Shown one piece after another: positions 1 to 6,077 of a stretch of DNA of 23,152 bases. This DNA is from JAIVJM01 sp035761505 (GTDB lineage: Bacteria; Acidobacteriota; Blastocatellia; Pyrinomonadales; Pyrinomonadaceae), in contig DASTQX010000586.1 in the NCBI GenBank assembly GCA_035761505.1, positions 1 to 23,152 of the forward strand, read 5' to 3'. The notes below the pieces were generated by a model. It ran no database searches. It was given only the letters and a program-made list of their open reading frames with translations, and had not been told where the DNA came from. A program made the position numbers and the translations under genes. The stretch's first letter is position 1. Every line of letters starts with the position of its first letter.

Positions 1-31
1 CGTTTGTCTTGTCCGTGTTAATTTGTCTCCG

Positions 32-1066
32 ATGAAACCGAGGCGCAGCTTCGCAAGCGATAACAACGCGGGCGTCCACCCGCGCGTGTTGGAGGCGCTT
101 GTCGCGGCCAACGACGGCGGGCACGTCGTCGCTTACGGCGACGACCCCTTCACGGCGCGCGCCGAGGCCGCCTTCCGCGAGCACTTCGGCGAAGGCGCGC
201 GGAGCTTCTTCGTCTTCGGCGGGACGGGCGCGAACGTCCTCGGCCTTCAGGCCATGACCTCGCCGCATCACGCCATCGTCTGCTCCGCCAACTCGCACAT
301 CCACGTGGACGAGTGCGGCGCGCCGGAGAAGTTCACAGGCTGCAAGCTCATCCCCTTGCAGATGCCCGGCGGCAAGCTCACGCCCGCGAGCATTGAGCCC
401 TGCTTGCTGCGCGCGGGCGACCAGCACCACGTCCAGCCGCGCGTCGTCTCCTTCGCGCAACCGACCGAACTGGGGACGGTCTATACGCTCGAAGAGACGC
501 GCGCCCTCTCGACCTTCGCGCACGAGCGCGGTTTGCTCGTCCACATGGACGGCGCGCGCTTAGCGAACGCGGCGGCGCACCTCAATGCTTCGCTCAGAGA
601 GTTGACGGCGGAGGCGGGCGTGGATGTGCTCTCGTTCGGCGGCGCGAAAAACGGGATGATGTACGGCGAGGCGGTCGTCTTCTTCGACCCACGTCTGGCG
701 CAGGACTTCAAGTTCGTCCGCAAGCAGGGCACGCACCTTCCCTCCAAGATGCGCTTCATCTCGGCGCAGTTCACGGCGCTGCTGGCCGACGGCCTCTGGC
801 TCTCGAACGCCGCCCGCGCCAACCGCATGGCCCAACTGCTCGCCGCCGAACTCGAAGGCGTCCCGCAAGTCCGAATCACGCAGCCCGTCGAATCCAACGC
901 CGTCTTCGCCATCATCGAGCCCCGGCACGTCGCCGCCATCCAGCAGCATTACTTCTTCTACGTCTGGGACGAACTGACCTCCGAAATCCGCCTCATGGCC
1001 TCCTTCGACACCACGGAGGAAGACGTGCGCGAACTCGTCAGAGTCATCCGAGAGGTCGTCGGCTGA
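32..1066 (+). CDS. ltaE: Low-specificity L-threonine aldolase (PLP-dependent)
   Basis: This enzyme cleaves L-threonine or L-allo-threonine to glycine and acetaldehyde in the cytoplasm, using pyridoxal phosphate (fold type I, beta-eliminating lyase group). The 344-residue product has the usual family length. The likely Schiff-base lysine is K206 in SFGGAKNG, matching the SFGGTKNG type seen in Pseudomonas-like threonine aldolases. D173 in HMDGARLANA would contact the pyridine nitrogen. The N-terminal FASDNNAGVHPRVLEAL and the glycine-rich GGTGANVLGLQA segment are also typical. I chose ATG 32. An in-frame TTG at 23 would add only three residues, and no strong ribosome binding site decides between them. 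The gene stands alone and converges on the minus-strand gene downstream. Assignment to the family is firm; stereospecificity cannot be read from the sequence. Confidence 0.93.
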   Translation: MKPRRSFASDNNAGVHPRVLEALVAANDGGHVVAYGDDPFTARAEAAFREHFGEGARSFFVFGGTGANVLGLQAMTSPHHAIVCSANSHIHVDECGAPEKFTGCKLIPLQMPGGKLTPASIEPCLLRAGDQHHVQPRVVSFAQPTELGTVYTLEETRALSTFAHERGLLVHMDGARLANAAAHLNASLRELTAEAGVDVLSFGGAKNGMMYGEAVVFFDPRLAQDFKFVRKQGTHLPSKMRFISAQFTALLADGLWLSNAARANRMAQLLAAELEGVPQVRITQPVESNAVFAIIEPRHVAAIQQHYFFYVWDELTSEIRLMASFDTTEEDVRELVRVIREVVG

Positions 1067-1114
1067 AGTCTCCGCGCTTACTTCCGGGCGCGCGCGAATC
1101 ATCGAAGCCCGTTC

Positions 1115-1148
1115 AAAAAAAGAAGGGGCGAGAACAAGTCCCGCCCCT
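1115..1148 (-). terminator. Rho-independent terminator of the VWFA-related gene
   Basis: An inverted repeat pairs AGGGGCG (1124-1130) with CGCCCCT (1142-1148). After one A/C mismatch two more base pairs close a 5-nt loop. On the minus strand the hairpin is followed directly by seven T (complement of 1115-1121), the classical layout for terminating the minus-strand gene that ends at 1186. On the plus strand only a short A-run follows, so it would be a poor intrinsic terminator for the threonine aldolase, though the hairpin may still protect that transcript's 3' end. Confidence 0.72.
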
Positions 1149-1185
1149 ACCAAAAATCCTTCCCCCGGAGAGTGCCTTCGCCGCT

Positions 1186-3483
1186 CTATCTGACGATCTC
1201 AAATTCGAGCCACTGGGCGGCGGTGCGAGAGCGTTCGGGGGCGAGGGCGTCGGTGACGACCGCCTGGAGGACGTACTCGCCGGGGCCGAGGTCTGCGCCG
1301 AGCCGGAGGCGGCCCGAAGCGACGAGGCGCTTGAGGTCTGTCTGCTGGCCGACCTCGAAGGGCTCAGGAGTTCCGGCGAAGACCTGTCTGCCGTCGCGGA
1401 AGAGGCTGACCTGCGTGGTCAGGCGCGGCTTGCCGTTCGCGGGGTCGAGTTTGGCGTTGTAGATCACGTAGCCGAAATCCATCCTCATGCCGGGACGGAA
1501 GCGGCGGACGGCGGGGCTCGCCTGTGCTTCGGTCTCGGTCTCCGCGCCCGTGGCCGCGTTCACGACGGGCGGAGCGCCGGGAGTCGAGGCGGCGGCGTTC
1601 GTCTGCGCGGCGGCGGCGACGAGGCCGGAGAGCGCGAGCACGCCTTTGCCGACATCCGGCACCTCGACGTACTGGTGGGCGGAGCCGATGCGCTCGGAGG
1701 CCGCGTCGCGGACGGCGAGGCGGAGTTGGTACGCGCCCGCGTCCTTGACCGGGACGTTGAGCGTGTGGACGAGGCCGCTGCGGAGGCTGCGCTCGAACGC
1801 TTCGGGCCGGACGCGGATGGTGTGCGTCTGGTTGACCTGCTCGGCGAACGTCCCGTCGGAGTGGAAGACGGCGGCGAGCACGTCAATGACGGCCTCGCGC
1901 CAGCCGTCGGCCCCCTCCTTGAAGGTCAGGCCGCGCGTGTCAATGTGGAGCATCGAGCGGACGAAGGAGCCGCCCGGCTCCTCGTTGCCGAAGAAGGCCG
2001 TGAGGCGCAGGGCCACGCCGCCCGAAGTGAAGGGCGAGGTGAGCGCCTTGACCAACTGCTGGTCGCGCGTCGGCGGGGCGGCGGGCCGCTCGGCGTCGGC
2101 GAAGCCGTAGAAGCCGCTCCGCGTGCGGACGGTGAGGCCCGGTCGCTTGACCTTGATGCTCAACGAGCGGTAGCGGCGGCGTCCGGTCAAGGGGTCGAAG
2201 GTCTTCTCGTCGGGCCGGTAGCCGATGAGGTAGAAGCCCTGCTGGTCTTCGATGACGCGCGCGAGCCCCTTGCCCACGTCGTTGTTGTTGAGGACGGCGA
2301 AGCCGCCCGTCTCGCGCGCGAGGACGACGAGCCCGTCCTGCCCCTCGCGGAAGCTCGCGCGCCGGTCGGCGATGCGCGGGTCGTTGCCAGTCAGGACGGG
2401 CCGCAACGTTGACGACCGGTTGTTCCCGCCGATGTAGAGCCCGTCGTCCTTCGCGTCAATGCCGAGCGTCGGCAGCCCGCGCGCGTGGACGGCGTAGAAG
2501 ACGACCGAGGCGCGGCTGGCGGCGTCGGTCAGGCGGCGCAAGCCGTCCACGAGTCGCCCGCTCATGCCGCGCTCGTTGGTGCGCGTCGCCTCGGCGAGGT
2601 TATAGACGGAGAGGCCGTCGCTGAAGAGCACGACCGACTTCCGACCGGGCAGGTCGCGCAAGCCCTGCGCGATGTATTGGAGCGCGCCGAGCGTGCCGAT
2701 GACGAAAGCCTCCTCGCGCAGCGCCTCGGCCTGCTCGGCCCCGCCGACGCCCGTCCCCAGCTTCCGCAACTGATCCTCACCAGCTTCTCGCCCCGTGTCG
2801 CCCGAAGTCACTCCGGGCGTGAGAGGCTCGACGCCGCCCGCACTCTGGAAGAAAGGGACGAGCCCGCGCCCGCGCGCTCGCCAGCGCAACTGGTCAATCA
2901 CCGAATGGAGTATTTGCTTGTCGGCGGTGAGCTGCTGCAAGGCTCCGGCCCCCGAACTGGTGCCGACGACGGCGACGAGGTCGCCCGGCTGCATCTGCTC
3001 GTCCACGTACTGCTTGAGGGCGCGCTTGACGTAAGGGAAGCTCTCGGAAGAGAGACCGAGGTCGTCCACCGCAAGGACGATGGTGCGCCGCGTCTGTTCG
3101 GGGCGCAGCGCGCGGACGCGCGCCACGGGCGCGACGGTCGCCGTCGTCGTCGCCGCCTTCTTCGAGTCCGCCGGAGGCGTCGCAGCGAGGTTCGGCGCGG
3201 GGGCGACCGTCGCGGGCACGGTCGAGACGTAGGAGAACTCCGTGATGTCGCGGCGGCGACCGTCCTCTCGAATCTCGAAGTCCTCGGCGCGGAGGTCGGT
3301 GACGTGACGGCCCTGCTTGTCCGTCACGATGGCGTCCATCTGCACGAGGTTCGACGTGATGCGTACCACGTCGTCTTCGTCGTCGGGCACGTCCTGCGGC
3401 GCGGGCGGCTGCGCCTGCTGACCCGTGGCGCTCAGGAGCAGGCAGAGTGAGAGGGCGAAGGCGAGAGACGGTTTGAAGAACAT
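1186..3483 (-). CDS. Secreted VWFA-related acidobacterial-domain protein
   Basis: The 765-residue protein starts with a signal peptide (MFFKPS, then a Leu-rich core to about residue 20), so it is exported. Residues about 41-86 hold the characteristic block ending in EDFEIREDGRRRDITEF (N-terminal part of the VWFA-related acidobacterial domain, TIGR03436 type). A von Willebrand A-like fold begins near residue 132 (TIVLAVDDLGLSSES) and includes LPGRKSVVLFSDGLSVY. The canonical MIDAS motif DxSxS is not intact (DDLGLS), so metal binding is uncertain. A C-terminal region of about 300 residues looks beta-rich and I cannot assign it. On the minus strand GAAAGG (complement of 3491-3496) lies 7 nt before the ATG. 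The family is very common in Acidobacteriota and its function is unknown. The gene is transcribed away from the efflux block. Confidence 0.87.
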   Translation of the reverse strand: MFFKPSLAFALSLCLLLSATGQQAQPPAPQDVPDDEDDVVRITSNLVQMDAIVTDKQGRHVTDLRAEDFEIREDGRRRDITEFSYVSTVPATVAPAPNLAATPPADSKKAATTTATVAPVARVRALRPEQTRRTIVLAVDDLGLSSESFPYVKRALKQYVDEQMQPGDLVAVVGTSSGAGALQQLTADKQILHSVIDQLRWRARGRGLVPFFQSAGGVEPLTPGVTSGDTGREAGEDQLRKLGTGVGGAEQAEALREEAFVIGTLGALQYIAQGLRDLPGRKSVVLFSDGLSVYNLAEATRTNERGMSGRLVDGLRRLTDAASRASVVFYAVHARGLPTLGIDAKDDGLYIGGNNRSSTLRPVLTGNDPRIADRRASFREGQDGLVVLARETGGFAVLNNNDVGKGLARVIEDQQGFYLIGYRPDEKTFDPLTGRRRYRSLSIKVKRPGLTVRTRSGFYGFADAERPAAPPTRDQQLVKALTSPFTSGGVALRLTAFFGNEEPGGSFVRSMLHIDTRGLTFKEGADGWREAVIDVLAAVFHSDGTFAEQVNQTHTIRVRPEAFERSLRSGLVHTLNVPVKDAGAYQLRLAVRDAASERIGSAHQYVEVPDVGKGVLALSGLVAAAAQTNAAASTPGAPPVVNAATGAETETEAQASPAVRRFRPGMRMDFGYVIYNAKLDPANGKPRLTTQVSLFRDGRQVFAGTPEPFEVGQQTDLKRLVASGRLRLGADLGPGEYVLQAVVTDALAPERSRTAAQWLEFEIVR

Positions 3484-3610
3484 CGGAGTTCCTTTCGTTC
3501 GGCGTCAACCGGTCGGTGCTGCGAAGTCGGCGGAGAGCCGCGCCGCGAAAGCCGGGGAGGGAAGCATTAAGTCTCGGCGCGGAGCATGTCTGTCCGAAAA
3601 TCCGCCCCGG

Positions 3611-3639
3611 ATAATACTCCGAACCAGCGCTTTATTTAA
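3611..3639 (-). promoter_or_regulatory. Possible sigma-70-type promoter for the VWFA-related gene
   Basis: On the minus strand TTAAAT (complement of 3634-3639) and TATTAT (complement of 3611-3616) are separated by 17 nt. They sit in the only AT-rich stretch of the divergent intergenic region, about 130 nt upstream of the ATG at 3483. The -10 is good and the -35 is weak (3 of 6 matches), so this is a candidate only. Confidence 0.3.
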
Positions 3640-3743
3640 GTTGGTTTTTATCCCGGCGCTTGAATTTTATCTGCGGGCCCGCGCCGCCCGGTTTTTCGAT
3701 TTTGGGATTCGGCTTTCCGAAAACGGACACCGCGCTCGCCGTC

Positions 3744-3762
3744 TGGCCGGATTTTCCGGCCA
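3744..3762. repeat. Palindrome upstream of the efflux block, possible activator site
   Basis: TGGCCGG (3744-3750) and CCGGCCA (3756-3762) are perfect reverse complements around the 5-nt centre ATTTT. The site lies about 40 bp upstream of the sigma-54-like promoter at 3802 and is followed by no T-tract, so a DNA-binding site is more likely than a terminator. NtrC-type activators bind inverted repeats upstream of sigma-54 promoters, usually somewhat farther away. Linking this site to the NtrC-type regulator at 16266 is inference. Confidence 0.35.
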
Positions 3763-3801
3763 AAACCGCCGGAATCTCGCTCGCACGGGCTTCCCTCCGA
3801 G

Positions 3802-3817
3802 TGGTACGGGGCTTGTG
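3802..3817 (+). promoter_or_regulatory. Sigma-54-like promoter in front of the efflux block
   Basis: TGGTACGGGGCTTGTG matches the -24/-12 consensus TGGCACG-N4-TTGCW at 9 of 12 defined positions. It keeps the -24 GG (3803-3804) and the exact N10 spacing. It deviates at the -12 pair (GT instead of GC). A start site would fall near 3828, giving a leader of about 40 nt to the ATG at 3868. The presence of a sigma-54 activator gene in the same block makes the site more credible than the match alone. Confidence 0.42.
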
Positions 3818-3867
3818 TTAGACGGGCCGGGAAAGGAAGAGTTGTGCCCCCGACTGTGTAAGCCCCT

Positions 3868-5124
3868 ATGGATGTCAAACGCCCCGCACGCAAGAATAAG
3901 AAGCGACTCCGGCTCGCGGCCCTCTCGGTGGTCTGCGTCCTCGTGCTCGTGCTCATCACCTACGGCCTGTCGAAGCTCGAACGCGCCGCGCCGAGCGTCG
4001 CGCGCGCCACGCTCTACACCGACACGGTCAAGCGCGGGCAGATGCTCCGGCAGGTGCGGGGCTTAGGCACGCTCGTCCCCGAAGAGATTCGGCAGGTGGC
4101 CGCGCCCGTCGAGGGCCGAGTCGAGCGCATCTACGCGCAGCCGGGCGAGCAGGTCGGCGCAGGGAGCGTGCTCGTCGAGCTGTCGAACCCGACGCTCAAA
4201 CAGTCGAGCGTGGATGTCGAATATCAGATTAAGGCGGCGGAGGCCGAACTCAACAACATCCGCGCGCGCTTAGAGAGCGAGCGGATGGGGCAGCAGGCGG
4301 CCACCGCGCAGATCGAGTCCGAGTACAATCAGGCCAAGATTCAGCTCGACACCGACGAGCAGTTGGCGAAAGAAGGGCTCGTCCCCACCATCACCATCCG
4401 CATCTCGCGCGTCCGCGTGCAGCAGTTAGCCAACCGTCTTGAGATAGAGAAGAAGCGCGTCGGCAGCAGCCTCCAATCGGCGCAGGCGCAGGCCGCGACG
4501 CAGAAGGCGCGCATCGAGCAGTTGCGCGCGCAACTCCGTCTGAATCAGGAGCAGGTCGCCTCGCTCTTCGTGCGCGCGGGGACGACCGGCGTGCTGCAAC
4601 AGGTGACGGTCGAAGTCGGGCAGCAGATTACGCCGGGGACGAACATCGCGCGCGTGGCCGACCCTTCGAGCCTCAAGGCCGCGCTGCAAGTCCCGGAGAC
4701 GCAGGCGCGCGACGTGCAGCTTGGGCAGATAGCGGCGATTGACACGCGCGGCGGCGGCGTCATACAGGGGCGCGTCCAGCGCATTGACCCGGCGGTGCAG
4801 AACGCGACCGTAACCGTGGACGTAAGGCTCGAAGGCGGGCTCCCGGCGGGCGCGCGTCCTGACTTGAGCGTGGACGGCATGATTGAGCTTGAGCGTTTGG
4901 AGAACGTCCTCTACGTGAGCCGTCCCGCTTCGGGCGGCGCGCAATCGAGCGTCACCCTCTTCCGCATCGAGGACGGGGGCCGGACAGCCGTGCGCGTCCC
5001 CGTCAAGCTCGGTCGCAGCTCCGTCAACACCATCGAAGTTTTAGAAGGACTCCGCGAAGGCGACACCGTCATCCTCTCCGACACGCAGCAGTGGGACAAG
5101 GTTGACCGCCTGCGAATAGATTGA
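3868..5124 (+). CDS. HlyD/MacA-type periplasmic adaptor of an ABC efflux system
   Basis: A membrane-fusion protein that would link the inner-membrane permeases to the outer membrane. The 418 residues begin with a Lys/Arg-rich cytoplasmic stretch and one transmembrane segment (about 16-35). A biotinyl-lipoyl half-motif follows (QVAAPVEGRVERIYAQPGEQV, near residues 76-96). Next comes a long Gln/Glu/Ala-rich coiled-coil hairpin (about 110-225) and the second lipoyl half and beta-barrel (from about 230, LFVRAGTTGVLQQVTVEVGQ). The C-terminal membrane-proximal domain has VPVKLGRSSVNTIEVLEGL followed by GDTVILSD. An in-frame stop at 3859 rules out an earlier start than ATG 3868, which has no clear Shine-Dalgarno sequence within 15 nt. 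The next gene encodes a MacB/LolD-like ATPase, as in macAB-type operons. Exported substrate is unknown. Confidence 0.9.
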   Translation: MDVKRPARKNKKRLRLAALSVVCVLVLVLITYGLSKLERAAPSVARATLYTDTVKRGQMLRQVRGLGTLVPEEIRQVAAPVEGRVERIYAQPGEQVGAGSVLVELSNPTLKQSSVDVEYQIKAAEAELNNIRARLESERMGQQAATAQIESEYNQAKIQLDTDEQLAKEGLVPTITIRISRVRVQQLANRLEIEKKRVGSSLQSAQAQAATQKARIEQLRAQLRLNQEQVASLFVRAGTTGVLQQVTVEVGQQITPGTNIARVADPSSLKAALQVPETQARDVQLGQIAAIDTRGGGVIQGRVQRIDPAVQNATVTVDVRLEGGLPAGARPDLSVDGMIELERLENVLYVSRPASGGAQSSVTLFRIEDGGRTAVRVPVKLGRSSVNTIEVLEGLREGDTVILSDTQQWDKVDRLRID

Positions 5125-5230
5125 AAAAGCCGTCAATCGTGACTCGTCAATCGTCAATCGAAAGACCCCTGACTTACCGTTCACGATTGACGATTGACGA
5201 TTCACGGCTTTTGAAGATTCACGTTTGACG
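5125..5230. repeat. Heptamer inverted-repeat spacer (CGTCAAT / ATTGACG)
   Basis: Starting directly after the adaptor's stop codon, the left arm holds CGTCAAT (5131-5137), CGTGACT (5138-5144), CGTCAAT (5145-5151) and CGTCAAT (5152-5158). The right arm holds the reverse complement ATTGACG (5186-5192), ATTGACG (5193-5199) and ATTCACG (5200-5206). AAAAGCCGT at 5125-5133 pairs with ACGGCTTTT at 5204-5212, so the arms fold into one long hairpin whose only bulge is exactly one extra 7-nt unit on the left, with a single mismatch elsewhere. Two more units in the same phase (ATTCACG, TTTGACG, 5217-5230) run up to the AAAGGA ribosome binding site of the next gene. Confidence 0.85.
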
Positions 5231-5244
5231 AAAGGATCAAAGAG

Positions 5245-5982
5245 ATGAGCGCATCGAGCGAGACGCTGGTTCATTTGGACGACGTTCGCAAGGTCTTCTT
5301 CACCGACGAGGTGGAGACGCACGCCCTGTCGGGCATCCACATGGAGATTCGCAAAGGGGAGTACGTCTCCATCGCCGGGCCTTCGGGCTGCGGCAAATCC
5401 ACGCTCCTCTCCATCCTCGGCCTCTTGGATTCGCCGACCGACGGCGAGTATCTGCTTAACGGCACTCCGGTCGCCAACCTCTCGCTCTCGGAGCGCGCGC
5501 GCATCCGGAACAAGGAGATCGGCTTCATCTTTCAGGCGTTCAACCTCATCGGCGACCTCAACGTCTATGAGAACGTCGAGCTGCCGCTGACCTACCGCGA
5601 CCTCTCCTCCGCCGAGCGCCGCCGCCGCGTCGAGGACGCGCTCCAAAAGGTCGGCATGAGCCACCGCATGAAGCACTACCCGGCGCAGCTCTCCGGCGGT
5701 CAGCAGCAGAGAGTCGCCGTCGCCCGCGCCGTCGCCGGGAACCCCTCGGTGCTGCTGGCCGACGAGCCGACGGGCAACCTCGACTCGACCAACGGCGAGG
5801 CGGTGATGAACCTCTTGCGCGAGCTGCACGCGGGCGGCGCGACCATCTGTATGGTGACGCACGACCCGCGCTATGCGCGCTACGCCGACCGCACCTTCCA
5901 CCTCTTCGACGGCAAGGTGGTCGAGGAAGACCGCAACCCCCGTTCCGAGGAAGAACTCGAAGAGAGCGGCTTCAAACTTTAA
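5245..5982 (+). CDS. ABC transporter ATPase, MacB/LolD type
   Basis: The cytoplasmic nucleotide-binding subunit (245 aa) that would energise the FtsX-type permeases downstream. All catalytic motifs are intact: Walker A GPSGCGKS (45-52), Q-loop in FIFQAFNLI, signature LSGGQQQR (149-156), Walker B VLLADEPTGNLDS with D173 and E174, and switch histidine H206 in MVTHD. The insertion with ENVELPLTYR is typical of the MacB/LolD/FtsE branch, which works by mechanotransmission on periplasmic partners. AAAGGA at 5231-5236 precedes ATG 5245 by 8 nt. It lies between the adaptor and four permeases, which argues for a tripartite MacAB-like machine. Which permease or permeases it drives is not visible. Confidence 0.92.
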   Translation: MSASSETLVHLDDVRKVFFTDEVETHALSGIHMEIRKGEYVSIAGPSGCGKSTLLSILGLLDSPTDGEYLLNGTPVANLSLSERARIRNKEIGFIFQAFNLIGDLNVYENVELPLTYRDLSSAERRRRVEDALQKVGMSHRMKHYPAQLSGGQQQRVAVARAVAGNPSVLLADEPTGNLDSTNGEAVMNLLRELHAGGATICMVTHDPRYARYADRTFHLFDGKVVEEDRNPRSEEELEESGFKL

Positions 5983-6002
5983 AGGTGACGGCGGTCAGTT
6001 CC

Positions 6003-6040
6003 GGGATTTCAAATTTGAGATTCGAGATTTGAAATTCTCA
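6003..6040. repeat. Heptamer inverted-repeat spacer (ATTTGAG family)
   Basis: Five consecutive 7-nt units fill 6006-6040: ATTTCAA, ATTTGAG, ATTCGAG, ATTTGAA, ATTCTCA. ATTTCAAAT (6006-6014) and ATTTGAAAT (6027-6035) are perfect reverse complements and would form a 9-bp stem with a 12-nt loop, extendable by flanking wobble pairs. The element sits in the 95-nt gap between the ATPase and the first permease and is AT-rich against GC-rich surroundings. There is no T-tract, so a terminator is unlikely. Confidence 0.75.
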
Positions 6041-6077
6041 AACCCGACACCCGAACCCCTTCCCTTGAGGTGCGGAG

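Noticed and set aside
3425..4066. 213-codon frame spanning the divergent intergenic region
   Set aside because: It overlaps the 5' ends of two better-supported genes in other frames, and its sequence shows no domain or coding bias.
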